Assembly: GCA_009760855.2 (NCBI GenBank)
Contig: WPIO01000056.1
Location: 1,308,501-1,372,500 of the forward strand
Origin: Cristatella mucedo
Lineage: Eukaryota; Bryozoa; Phylactolaemata; Cristatellidae
Direction of reading: 5' to 3'
DNA length: 64,000 bases
Shown: piece after piece, positions 24,038 to 35,459 of the stretch
How the letters are laid out: each line of letters opens with the position of its first letter
Position numbering within the stretch: position 1 is the stretch's first letter
Position numbers and translations under genes: made by a program
Notes under the pieces: generated by a model
What the model saw: only the letters and a program-made list of their open reading frames with translations
Database searches by the model: none
What the model was told of the DNA's origin: nothing

Positions 24038-24271
24038 ATGGCGTCATCGTACCTTAAAGTTAGCAGGTTCAGTTTCGAAGTAGCATATCACAGGACAGCT
24101 CATGATCAGCTACAGTTAAGATATCAGCACGATACCCAAAAATATTACGAGGAAGTTAAGGAAAGGTCCGCACCGCACTTGAAATCGCCCGTGGCCGCTC
24201 TTTATCACGTCGAGGTAGGAATTGATAGCTTCTACCTAGTAGCTCGTCATGTGAGGGACATCTGGCGATAG
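24038..24271 (+). other. Unassigned open frame, 77 codons
   Basis: Contains YEEVKERSAPHLKSPVAAL, fairly balanced in composition for this AT-rich region. The opposite strand also has an open frame ending at a good 'gtaagt' donor (around 23940-24047). No family recognised, and neither is convincing alone. Confidence 0.15.
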
Positions 24272-25165
24272 TAGGCGGAGCTGCGATAGTTGCCATCGAT
24301 CGCGGGGACAAGTCCTGCTGCGAGGATGAGCTTAGGGGACCAACGCGTGATTGCGTAATTACGTGCCTCGCATGTTACTACGGGGGCGCCGACGGCCAGC
24401 AAATCGTGGTGCATCGAAAACAGACAGAGCATAATAATAAAAAAATAAAAGAATAGTCTTTGTTGACAGAGATTAGTTTTGAATACACCTTCCGGATAAC
24501 CTATGATCAGATTTGCAGTGAATCCTGAGTGAAGGCTACCACTGCTAGCGAAAAGGGTCTTTTTGTTAGTGAGGCTATGAATTAGGGGCTATTATCGCAA
24601 TACCGCAATTCAATGAGGCGTTGCACAATTTTCATTATATTGTAGCAGCGCTTCAGTGTCATCTTTGTTTCATTAGTATACGCTAGAGTATTACAGTACA
24701 AAAAGCACTTCAGCAGCTGCTGAACTAAAATTCTTCGCTACAAAAACGTATGCTATAAATGCAAGCACCTGCTGCTCCCTTAGTTGATCGAACTTGCAGC
24801 TTGTGTGCACAAAAATTTTCTAAATGCTCTAAAGTTAGGGAATGCCGTTATGTCAGTTGGGGGTGTGATTGTAATTTTGAGCGCATATTTATGACAATAC
24901 AAATTATTTATTGCACCCTAAGTGAACTTCATGTCTGTCCCGGACCTTTACAAATTGCTGCAAGAGATTGGTGGGTTAGTGCTGTACAAGGATCGAGCAT
25001 GCAAAGGCAGACTGACGTGCTGGGGCCAGCACGGTAAATAAAAAACAATGATACTCAGGTCCACCGGTTAGTAAATCTTTGGCGAGTAACTTTCTCGGAA
25101 TCACGTTAATATATGAACATAAAGCGTACCAACAACGGACTATTTCTTATAGGTAAAGAAACTGC
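24272..25165. other. No feature recognised
   Basis: No homology, repeats or splice-consistent exons that I can support. Confidence 0.5.
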
Positions 25166-25169
25166 TAAC

Positions 25170-25280
25170 CATTTTAATAATAATAATAATAATAATTCAC
25201 TTGATAAAGCGCCCTCAGAGAACTTAATCTCTCTCTAGGCGCTTTACATTTGCTGTAAAGTGAAATGCCATTGCATGGTA
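25170..25280 (-). mobile_element. LINE L-B tail fragment
   Basis: AAT repeats then the complement of the tail hairpin block (25201-25245) and 'gctttacatttgctgtaaag'. Confidence 0.75.
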
Positions 25281-25769
25281 AGTAAGTAAATTGGTCACCG
25301 GCTCAGACCTCAGCGGTTATTCTCTAGCCGCAGCTGTCGCTTTCTTTTCGCTCATAATATGCTGCGCTCGTTTCAATCAGACGTGAAAATACAAACAAGA
25401 CCGTCTATTCCCGGTTCTCTAAAATCGGAGTTGTCTTCGAGGCAACATATCGGCTGTGCTGCTGATAAATATATGAAAACGCGAATGGAAATCTCGTTAA
25501 TCCTGAATCATTCCCTCTTCGTTTGCTTTACTAAATGCGTAGTCACTAGCCGCCCCACATTTGCAACCTATCCAGTTTCTCCCAAATAGTGCGGCTGAGA
25601 TTTTCAAATGGAATTAATGTAGAACTTGCTGTCCGAATGGAACGTCCGGCAGAGGATAATCATGCCATACTTGGTTTGCCGTTCTATATCAGTTATGTAC
25701 GTTCGAGCTTTCCCTAGCTGTTACATCTCGACCCAAAGAGCAAACTGTCTCAGAAGGTTAGGACAGCAT

Positions 25770-26025
25770 TTAGCGGGTCCCCGTGATTCGTCCTTGATGT
25801 GCTTATGCGTGCTGACACTGTGCATGCTGCCACTAACCACATTCGCATGTTGACCCTGTGCATGTCACCCCTAACCATATTATTCATTTTGTTTGTTTTT
25901 CAAGCATGATTTTACTTACCATTCAATTGCATTTCACTTTGCAGCAAATGTAAAGCGCCTAGAGAGAGATTAAGTTCTCTGAGGGCGCTTTATCAAGTGA
26001 ATTATTATTATTATTATTAGAATAC
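25770..26025 (+). mobile_element. LINE L-B 3' tail
   Basis: Starts in the terminal codons and 3' UTR ('gggtccccgtgattcgtcc'), with the tail block at about 25954-25990 ending in (ATT)n. 5'-truncated. Confidence 0.8.
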
Positions 26026-26154
26026 CCCCTACTAGTGGCAGCGTGCGATCACTCATGACGCGGCGCAGGCTTTGAGTGAATCGGTCTATCGAACGCTCTA
26101 CTAGTGCTCCGTTCCCCTCAGATTCAGAAGTTTGGCGCTAGCGCAAGTGTAAGT

Positions 26155-26301
26155 CCGGTTTTAGAAAATTTCCCTCGCGGACGTTTCCCCTCTCGGACAT
26201 TTCCCCCTCCTGGTGGAGCCTAGAAAATTCCCCCCCGACATTCCCCCGGGGTAGGACATTCCCCCTATGTTAATGAATGTATAACTAAGAATACACACAT
26301 A

Positions 26302-26363
<62 letters not shown>

Positions 26364-26955
26364 CAAATGAAGTTCACGCTCTATTGAAATAAAATTAACT
26401 CAGTATAAACGGTGACTTGATAGCACGACCAACGGAGGCGGTACGGCTTTCGCGGCGGCGGCGTCGCCGCCGGCGGCGGCGGTCGACGCGTGACGCCCGG
26501 TGCAGCAACGACTGCGGTAGCAGCGGCAGCGGCGAGGTTTAGATGGGCGGTAACCGGCGGTGCCGAGGTCGGGAGGGGCGGATGCAGCGACGGCATTAGC
26601 GGCGGCGGCGGCCGAGGATACCGCTACGAGGATGCAGCAGCAGACGCTCGCGGCTACTGCCGAGAGCGTCTGCTGCTGGCCGCCCGGGGCAGAGCTTTGA
26701 CCTTGCACTTAGTGATCTGCCGAAAAGCAGGGCCGCAGTGACCGCATTTCTAACGACTATACTGTAGGAATATGTTATATATTGTATACTGTATGATATT
26801 TATAATATTTTAAAAAGATATATAAACAAGATAGTTTATATCAAGGCATTTCCATGCGAAGGGGAGGAAATGCCCTACCCCAGGGGCGAATGTAATACCC
26901 CAGGGGGGCAAATGTCCGTGGAGAAATATCCGGAGGAAATGTCCGTACCCCCTAA
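26155..26955. mobile_element. Non-autonomous DNA element with long terminal inverted repeats
   Basis: The left arm (about 26155-26270) and right arm (about 26845-26955) are inverted copies built from short tandem variants of GGACATTTCCCCC. Between them are TA repeats (26300-26361), a GCC/CGG-rich core and a 15-bp perfect hairpin (26635-26678). No transposase is present. Compare the GGGGAAATGTCC-type repeats of MITE-like elements in several invertebrate genomes. Confidence 0.6.
26635..26678. repeat. Perfect 15-bp stem hairpin
   Basis: CAGCAGCAGACGCTC at 26635-26649 and its exact reverse complement at 26664-26678, with a 14-base loop. Confidence 0.9.
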
Positions 26956-27414
26956 TTCCTGGCTTGACTCAGCTCTGACTCCTTGACCTTGACTCCGCTC
27001 TCGTTTACCTCTCTGAGCTACGTCACTGACTCGTCGCTCTCTAGGGTATCAGGTATTCAATCCGTCTCGCTTTGTCTTGTCAGCTCGTCGGTGTTAGCCT
27101 ACCTCTGGGTTCACGCTTAACAGCACCGACTGATGACATCTTATGCTATCCAGCTTGCTCCTAACTCATCCTCGTCAGCCACTACCGTTCGCACGTGTCC
27201 GAGCTTGTCCTCAGGACTGCCCAACTGACAGTGAAAGCTCTTGGTCCTATCTCTCGCTTCCTAGTCTGGAAAATGCCCTGACTCGTTCACTCAAGCGGCA
27301 GGCGTCGAAGCTTGATCTTTCTACCTCTACCTTCAGACAGTCAGTTCTGGCATACTAAGTCAGACAGTGCGACGATTACAAGCCTATCTAGCCTTCGGAG
27401 GTGAAAAAGATACA

Positions 27415-27475
27415 CTGGCCTGAGTTCTCTGAGAGCACCATGCAAATGTATTACTATTACTGTTATTATTGTTAG
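27415..27475 (+). mobile_element. LINE L-B tail remnant
   Basis: 'ctgagttctctgagagcac' followed by TTA/TTG repeats: only the last ~60 bp of the element. Confidence 0.5.
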
Positions 27476-27776
27476 TTAATTTAATAATTCACTCAAAGAA
27501 TTGTGGTGCAATGCTTTACAATACTTATATTACGGCCTTCTGTAGCGATCCCTTTTTTGACAAAGCATAAATCGCACCAGGAGATAAAGGAAGCACTTTG
27601 ATTCCGTTGGGGGGGGGAAACTAGCCTTTAACAGGCTGCCTGACCAATACACTAGCTAGATTGTTAGAAGATTGTCATGCAGTCAACAGGAACTGCCAAA
27701 ATGACTAATGCAAGACGTCGTTAAATTTATTAGTTGCTATGGAGCTACGTGTAAGTCTAGTGAAATTGTGTATACA

Positions 27777-28080
27777 AATAATACTAATACATTTGTATTG
27801 CACCCTCAAAAACTGAATTTCTCGGGCACTCATCATTCAATATGCTGTAAACAAAAAGCGTGATCAAACGATTTGTGGTAACGTGTACAATTTCAATATC
27901 CATAAAACAGTTAGTGACATGTACAATGTCAAATGTAAAACATGGACAGGGGTAGCATGCACAGTAACATCAACCAAAAATAAGCACAAAAATAACGCAT
28001 TGCAATTATCAACTAAATGCTGTGACAAACAGGTGCTTTCTAAGATCTATTTTAAATATCGTCAAGTTAGGGGATTTTAA
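27777..28080 (-). mobile_element. LINE L-B fragment, decayed
   Basis: On the minus strand it runs from the tail ('tgcaccctcaaaaactgaat') through the 'agcatgcacag' region to 'gtcaagttaggggatttt' on the plus strand, colinear with other L-B copies. Confidence 0.5.
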
Positions 28081-28844
28081 AACTAAACATAATTTTTTCT
28101 ACCACCATCCACATTTGCGTACATGCAATTTTTGATTTACATATGGGAAAATTTATAAATAATTTTAGTAACTATATTTGTTGTGAAATTGAACGACTAC
28201 GCCTGAGCACACAGTAACGAAAAGTGTAGCCTATGCAACTCTTACTTTGTGGATCGATCATCTACGCGAGCTCAGGCTCCATCTTTCTCGTTGTTACCAC
28301 AGTCATCACCTGTTCACTTTTTTTGGCAGGTGTGTAGTCTTTTTTACTTTGATAGAGACTCGCTGAGAAATGCTGACTAAATAAAGCACGTGGTTTGGCA
28401 CCAATCATCTCTGCGTTGTTGATCCCCGCGACTAGCACTGTCTCTGCCTTATACTAATAACACAAAATTAGTTGTACTTTTGTAGGATAATTTGGAATTT
28501 AATTGTGCAGTGACCGTCAACAGATCGAGCGAACGTTAGCTTGACTTTCTAGATATGTATTGGTATTCAGCGAACCTAAGTCAACCCTGTTCGGACAAAA
28601 GAAGGCAGGTGAAAGTATTTGCAGATAAAAAAGCAATTGACAAGGATAAGCCAAGTTTGAGAATAGCACCCGAATCTGCACCATTAAAAAATGCATGATT
28701 TTTGAATTTTAGGTAGATGGTAGGATTTTCAGACAAAAACTCCGGGAAATATAATCACATTGTAGATTCTTTATTACGAATAGGTTAGCCATAGCGATAA
28801 GCATCAATGTAGCTTGACGAATTGATATGTTCAGATAATCACAA

Positions 28845-28957
28845 GCAACCTGTTCCACCGCCTCCTTTCGAATGATGCGATTTACCTGTTGACCAAGCTC
28901 TTTCGAAGAAGACTGCTGCGTAGCTGCTACGTTCAAGAAGGGTGATCCGGAGACACG
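28845..28957 (-). pseudogene. Relic WAP exon 4, copy C
   Basis: Aligns without large gaps to the WAP exon of the intact gene in the same frame (shared pattern AAV...WSTGK...GGTGCL) but most core cysteines are replaced and a TGA follows. An AATAAA is at the aligned 3' position (about 28770). No further exons of this copy are visible; the place expected for exon 3 holds an L-A fragment. Confidence 0.55.
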
Positions 28958-29389
28958 TGGTCATAGAATGCAGTGCAGTGAAATATTTAAAAATTAGTAA
29001 TCAGAGCAAGAATGCTTAGAACTAGATCACAATCGCAGAAAGACAAACCGTCTAACTAAAGGAGTTAAACGCACTCGCTCAGAATTTATTTCTTGTCCTT
29101 TCAGTCGTTGCTACATCCGTCGCTGCAGCAAACTTGTCGGACTTTTCAGTCATAATAGACGGTACAGCTGTAGCCAGCCAGTAAAATATGTCAGCTTCCA
29201 ATATTGCTAGTTAAAATTAGCCACGTAAGAATTATGTATAAAAATATATATATATATATATATATCACAAGACATTATATATACAATAAAATGTTCACAT
29301 AATTATTTAAATAAATAAATCCATCTAGGCCCTTTTTTAGGATTTTTAAAGAAAGCATTGTCTCATCGATTGGTTAGTTGAACAGAAAA

Positions 29390-29900
29390 CGTGCGATGTA
29401 ATTTATCTTCGTCTGTAACTTCGCAAAGCCACCAAGAATAAGTGGGGGTTATGTGTGAGAGCATTCTGCTGCACACTCAGAACCTAAGCCGCTTTCGGTT
29501 CTCATTCGGTATTTAACAGTCTTCATCTTACGCAGCAATGAGAAAATGGGAACAGTTGCTGAGTCAGGAGGGCGGTTTAGTAGTGAGAAACCTGGAAGTA
29601 GCGGCTTATTACGGCTGGAAACGCTGTGGTATTGTCGTAAGCAAGAAAGCAGCTGTTGTTGTAGAATATAAGCACGTTTAAGCGCACACTAGGCAACTCA
29701 TTCGGAAGAAGCACATAATGTGAGATACAGGTTATCTTTAAACCTCCTTTTAAATTTGTTCAAACCGGGCAAGGCTGTGCTATTACTAAATCGCGAGCTC
29801 CACGTTCTGTGGCTCCAGCTATTCATAGTGCACCAATGGCACGGTATTCAAGAGATTTCAGGTAGTTGGAAGCTCAGTTAATCGAAGTTTGTAAAAGGAA
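29390..29900 (-). mobile_element. LINE L-A 3' fragment
   Basis: Complement of the L-A 3' end ('tctgtaacttcgcaaagcc', 'gccgctttcggttctcattcgg') and C-terminal coding part. Strongly diverged. Confidence 0.6.
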
Positions 29901-30884
29901 CTGTTATTTGATACAAAGCTTGGTATGAAGTACTCTTGATTGGTAGAAACTAAGCAAGAAAAGTAGCTCTGGTCTATATGCGATAGCATATATATGAAAA
30001 TATAAAAATGATATCTCGGATTAATAATGCACTGTTTTATTAAGTATTACCGGGTATTCCTATGATGAACTTTATTGACGCTGGGACAATGACTATATTT
30101 CTACAGTTCATAAGAATATTTCAATCGTTCTTTAGGCGAAACTAATAACGAATAATGTTTGCTTGGACTACAATTCGATATTTCAAGTTTCAGCAGTGAT
30201 TACGATTAATATTTCCGCCCTTTGAAACCACTAAGGTGACCAGCTAGCACGATATTAAGACATAGCATTGATTACTTTAACAAGTTCATCCCACACAGCA
30301 ACACTGTTAAGGGACTGATTTTTTACATTAAGTGATGCTCAAGTGTTCTACACTACTGACTTTATGCATGTTCTGCTGGAATTTTAAAATTTGCCATCGA
30401 AACAACTGCCGGTCGTATTAAAAGAGCAATCACATGAATGCCCTTGGAGGCGACTTTAGTAATAATGTATCATATCCATAAATTAGAGATTTCTAACTAG
30501 TATCTGTCGTGCATTCTTTAAGCTGCACATGAGCAATACATATTTAAGCTGGAAAAATAGCGACGATCTCTCCTTCAGCATGTACAACTGCAGAATGATG
30601 CCAACAGTGTGCAACAGCAATCCTTAAAAATCTCTTCTGGTTTCAAATTTTCAATTTTTCTGAATATTAAATTACTTGAGTGACGCAAAACTGACAAACG
30701 AATATCCTCGCAGCATATCCGGCGTTTCGCGTACGATCAAATGAAGCAATATACAATTAGGATGTAAAAAGACGTTATGGAATTCAGTATTAACAGTATG
30801 AATGAAGAATTTAGGAACCATTTTGCGTTTCTATGTCGGCCTTATTCACTCATTCTCGTGCCTCTCTCGTTTCTCTCTGCAATG

Positions 30885-32345
30885 CAATGCAGGGTATCTC
30901 GGTCAGTAACTCCAAAAAGCCACATTGACTAGATAGATGCTACGCAGGAGAATATTCTGCAGCGAAGTGGAAGCATAATCCGCTTTCGGTACGCATGCGG
31001 TAGCTAACAGACACCATCTCACGAAACAAGGAGATGAGAAGCAGAGTTGAGGCCTGTAAGTAATGAGGGCAGTCGATTAGCCGAGCTGTTTTGTCTAGCG
31101 GTCAAGTTGCTCGCCCCGACCAAGGTCTGGCTGAGGTTTTGGGCTTGAACCCCGAGGCATATGTGAAGCGCCTGAATAGACATTAAGTTCTATTAGAGCG
31201 CTATACAAAGAAATTACATGTTTAGTGTGTCGCATGGAAGTAACAGCTCAGGACGGCTGGAAAGGATGTGCCACAGTTGGCTGCAGGAGAATAGAATTTG
31301 TCAGTAATTTGTCACGTAAGATTTGTACAAGCATATTTCAGTCTAAAACCAGCAGAGCAGAAGCTTATAGCACCAACGGTCTGTAAGCTTAAAAATGGGA
31401 CAGCTTATTTATTGTTCATAAATAAATCTTAGTGCAGCAGAGGCTGAAACTGGTGCAACAGTTTAGCTAGGTTTGAATGAGCCAAGCCATCGCCGGCCTT
31501 GTGGGTCAGCGTAATAACCTTACTCTGCATCTGTTGATAAACCGGAAGCCACTGAAGCTCTTCCAGTGAAGGACACGCGTGGCCGAATCTCTGGGATTTG
31601 TTTACCAGCCTCCAGCCATACTCATTGCAAGGTGTAGTAACCTAATGTCTTGTGGGTACCCAAGCCAAAATGCAATGGCAAAAATCTTGCCTAGATTGAA
31701 CCGGAGAGTTAAATTCCTACAGACCACTGTGGTAAACAGTACCCATTCTTTGTTAAGGATCAGACACAGTGGCTAGCCTTGGAGACATTATTCTAATGAA
31801 ACTTCCAAAATTTAGGCAGTTGCCAAAGCGACACCTAAATTCTGAGCACATGGTGACGGTCTCACAACAGCATGACCTATTTGAGAAACAAGTCTTCTAT
31901 TCAAGCCAAACAATTAACATTTTCAACAAGTAACAATCAGTTCTATCGTCATTTATTTAATGGAAAATGGCAGACATCAAGGATCGAATGTTTGCAAGGT
32001 AATGATTAAATCTATCATTCGCTGTAGTAGATTCCATCTGCTTAAACGACAAAAAATGTATCTGAGTATCTGTCACATGGAAGTGATAGCCAATCCCATG
32101 TGCTTGAATCATTTTCTCCGGAGGTTCTGTATAAATGAAAAACGGCAGAAAACTAAACGTGGACCGGTGTGATACTCCACATGTGACTGGTCTGGTGGAT
32201 GAGACCTCACCCCTGAATGATGCCGATTGAACACGAATGGACACGAACGATTTAAACAATGAGAGTAACTAGTCTGCCAGACCGATCGTTGTTCCTTAGT
32301 AGTAGGATATTGTGATCATTACTATTAAACTCAGCCGATAGATTG
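30885..32345 (-). mobile_element. LINE L-A, long defective copy split by a SINE
   Basis: From the 3' end (30890-31080), through a SINE (31075-31215), then the ORF on the minus strand. 31960-32172 covers the YADDTQ region and the block before it. The 32250-32345 region corresponds to the reverse transcriptase fingers. Many frame breaks. Confidence 0.65.
31075..31215 (+). mobile_element. tRNA-derived SINE, copy 1
   Basis: Shares with 54553-54690 and 44486-44630 a head with A-box-like TTGTCTAGCGGTC and B-box-like GGGCTTGAACCC. The body is 'gaccaaggtctggctgagg' and the tail 'gaagcgcctgaatag...gcgctatacaaa'. Inserted in an L-A copy. Confidence 0.7.
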
Positions 32346-32399
32346 AACAGGATCAAGCCATTCTTGTCAGCTTTGTTTCATAGGATACCATTGGTTACA

Positions 32400-32452
32400 C
32401 GGGATAGAGGGAGAGAGAGGGGTGGGAGAGAGAGAGAGAGAGAGAGAGAGGG

Positions 32453-32495
<43 letters not shown>

Positions 32496-32560
32496 GGAAA
32501 GGGTAGACAGACAGATAAACAGGCAGACAGACAGACAGACAAATAGACAGACAAACAGAG
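32400..32560. repeat. (GA)n then (GACA)n microsatellite
   Basis: GA-rich purine run followed by GACA/CAGA units. It sits within L-A sequence, at what looks like the same element position as 33887-34110. Confidence 0.85.
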
Positions 32561-32579
32561 AGCAGTTTCAGCACAGAAA

Positions 32580-32870
32580 CCTCGCTTGAATTCCGACATA
32601 AATGTGTTGACTACTCATTTCATTCAACGGATGCTACAAGCTGCTTTGCGAAAAGATTCTTTAGAAAAACAGGATGATGAGGCAATAGGCGATAGGTTGC
32701 AAGTGTCCTTGAATCATATCCAGACTTTTTAAGTAGAGTGGAATGATCGCTAATTTGAAGTACATTGGGACAACCCCATTTTCTGGAGAAACATTGGAAA
32801 CCCAAGCCATGGTTAGATGAAGTTTGTCTGCTTGTGATGACCACAGAGGGTGAGGTATAAATCTTCACGA
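32580..32870 (-). mobile_element. LINE L-A reverse transcriptase N-terminal fragment
   Basis: Minus strand reads LKKSGYDSRTLATYRLL, matching the 'P(L/I)LKK.G.D......YRPI' motif at the start of CR1/L2 reverse transcriptases. Frame broken. Confidence 0.6.
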
Positions 32871-33814
32871 GACAAGCTCTATATTCTCTCTCTAATTTCT
32901 ATTGTAGCCACTTTAAATACGGAAACCTCAGAATATATTTTAAGGTCACAGGTTACGATTCGGAAACTGCTCAAGTCAGAGAGGGCTGTGTACAGGACGA
33001 ATATTTGCCGCTTTTTCAACGTAGTAGGCTGGACACTTCTTAACAGAGCCGTTAGTAGCTGTGCATTCAGGTAGGCAAGACCTGTTAGAGTTGGCAAGCA
33101 AATCGTTCACCGTCTAATAAATTAGCGATGGGTCTGTGTGAAAGCCCTCCGCACGACCTGTCGTTGGGTTAGGTGGTGCGACCGAGCAACAAGCCTGCTG
33201 GCTCCAACATATAACACGCTTTATTGTTATAATTATTGTTATTTATTCTCCTAACCTTGCTGGCCAATCACAGTCTACACACTCGAGACGGCTGCCGACG
33301 TCGAGGGATTTAGCCCTCCCTCTCCTGTACTCCTTCGGCAGTCCTTATGTTTCATGTGTTGTTTTTCCCACTATCGAGCAAATAGTTCTTTCCGAACCCA
33401 TCCGACAGCTAGCAGCAGTTTGTTGTACATGGATGTCCCCAAAGATGCCGGCAATGCATGGATTTGGGCCGGATGCAGGCCGAGTCATCCGCCGAAACGT
33501 CGCCTGCTATCCAGCGCTCGTGAGCATGTGGCTGCTCAGGCAGTCTGAGAGCCCTCGTACGGGCTCCGCCCAGTGCTCGCAGGCTGCAGAGTCATATTCC
33601 TTCACAGTCTGGCTGTTAGGACTCCTTTTTTGAGTGAAAATGAATCCTCGGCTTTTGAAACGTCCCAAAATTAGATGCCGACGACAAAGTCTTTGATATT
33701 AGCTACATCTAGATTGTCGTCAGACCCGGAGTTCATAAAGCTGAGCAAAAACTGGCCCTTACCTTACTTAGCCATTACCTAAGTGCATCCATTTTCTCCT
33801 GGACTAGTGTATTA

Positions 33815-33887
33815 TTGATAAGGACCAAGGTCTACAGGACCAAGGCATTCTCGTCAACGTTGCTGCATATGACACCATTTGTTGCAC

Positions 33888-33918
<31 letters not shown>

Positions 33919-33922
33919 AGGT

Positions 33923-33995
<73 letters not shown>

Positions 33996-34110
33996 AAGAG
34001 GGTGAGAGTGAGGGACGGAGGGGAGAGAGAGAGAGAGAGAGAAAGAAAGGAGAGAGACAGAGACAGACGGACAGATAGAAAGACATGCAGACAGGCAGAT
34101 CATTATTACA
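33815..34110 (-). mobile_element. L-A fragment with large (GA)n expansion
   Basis: 'gaccaaggcattctcgtcaac...acaccatttgttgcac' parallels 32350-32400, and the GA run (33887-34043) ends in GACAGACGGACAG. A second copy of the same junction. Confidence 0.5.
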
Positions 34111-34469
34111 CAGACGACCGTATTAGGGGAAGCAGCACCATGGCTTCTAGTGAGCAGACTTCAACCGGCGGAATTTTATTAGCCGACCCAGGCTTGTCGA
34201 CGGCCGTCTGGCGTAGTGCGGCTGTAGTGAGTCACTCGTCCGATTTTTCTCTCCGTTTACATGTCCCTCTGTCTTTGGTTCTTTCTTGTTGTTTGCTATC
34301 TCCCCATGGCTACCTCTGTCTTTGCGTCAGCTATTGTTTAGTTATACTAATTTTCTAGGCGATAGGCATCAGCATCACATTTCACAAAGTGAATACGGTG
34401 CTATTGGCAGCCAGCTGACATCGGTTTCTGAGACCAGGGTGCATTTCTAATACAACAGCTAGCAACTAG

Positions 34470-34474
34470 CATAC

Positions 34475-34506
<32 letters not shown>

Positions 34507-34920
34507 CACTTGATAAAGCCCCCTCAGAGAACTTAATCTCTTTCTATGTACTTTGATTTGCTGAAAAGAAAAATGCAATTGAATGGTAAGTAAAATCATG
34601 CTTGAAAAACAGACAACATGAATAATATGGTTAGGGGTGACATGCACAGGGTCAGCATGCAAATGTGGTTAGTGGCAGCATGCACAGTGTCAGCACGCAT
34701 AAGCACATGAAAGACGAATCACAGGGACCCATTAAATGCTGTCCTAAATAGGTGTGTTTTTAAGTTCCTTTTAAATGTGGTCAGGTCAGGGGATGTTCTG
34801 ACGCAGGTTGGGAGGGAATTCCAGGCTTTGGGAGCAAACAAACTAAATTCACGGTCTCCAAAGGATTTAAGGTTTATACGAGGTATTTGTAGACTGTTAG
34901 ATTCCGAAAAGTGGCATGTT
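34470..34920 (-). mobile_element. LINE L-B 3' fragment
   Basis: TAA repeats (34475-34505), complement of the tail block (34510-34550), then the C-terminal coding block with the APKAWN(S/F) region near 34810-34850. Confidence 0.8.
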
Positions 34921-34960
34921 AATAATTCCTATCCTCTGCAAAATCACTCAAAGTAGCTGA

Positions 34961-35454
34961 ATGCAAAACTCAGCGCTGAACTTCAACTTATCAGCACTAA
35001 AAGGGTCTATCGCACTCACATTTTCTGTAGCATTAACAGTTTGTAAAAAGCCACAACCACGTGCAAGAGAAACCGTGCAGATTAAAGCCTCTCTCGTCCA
35101 GGGCACGCTTAGTACAGGCTTAGCCTGCAGCCTAGGGAGAGCAACCATCGAGTTCCGAATAGCTAAAAATTATTGCCGACATTTGGAAAATCCTTTATTA
35201 GATCGAATGTGTGCCGCCAATCGTATCGGGCCTTTCATAAGAGGTATAGGGAAAGTGTGCAAGAGACTTACACGGAAGTGTTTAGAATGTTTAACGGTCA
35301 GTCAAGGCTGGAGACTTACAATCATCCGGGGGAATGCATTTGCAAGTGTAATAAATTAGCCTCACCAGGCAACAGCTTATTGAGTCAGCCGTTAAACCAA
35401 CTTGACAATTTCTACCATAAATCATTTTTTGACAGTGTCAGTAAGTCCGAATAA
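34961..35454 (+). other. Unassigned open frames
   Basis: Two overlapping plus frames: 34961-35359 (132 codons, six cysteines in its second half) and 35173-35454 (93 codons, ending ...PGECICKC...). They exclude each other, and I find no family match or splice support. Could be a decayed coding region or chance. Confidence 0.2.
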
Positions 35455-35459
35455 TGCTC

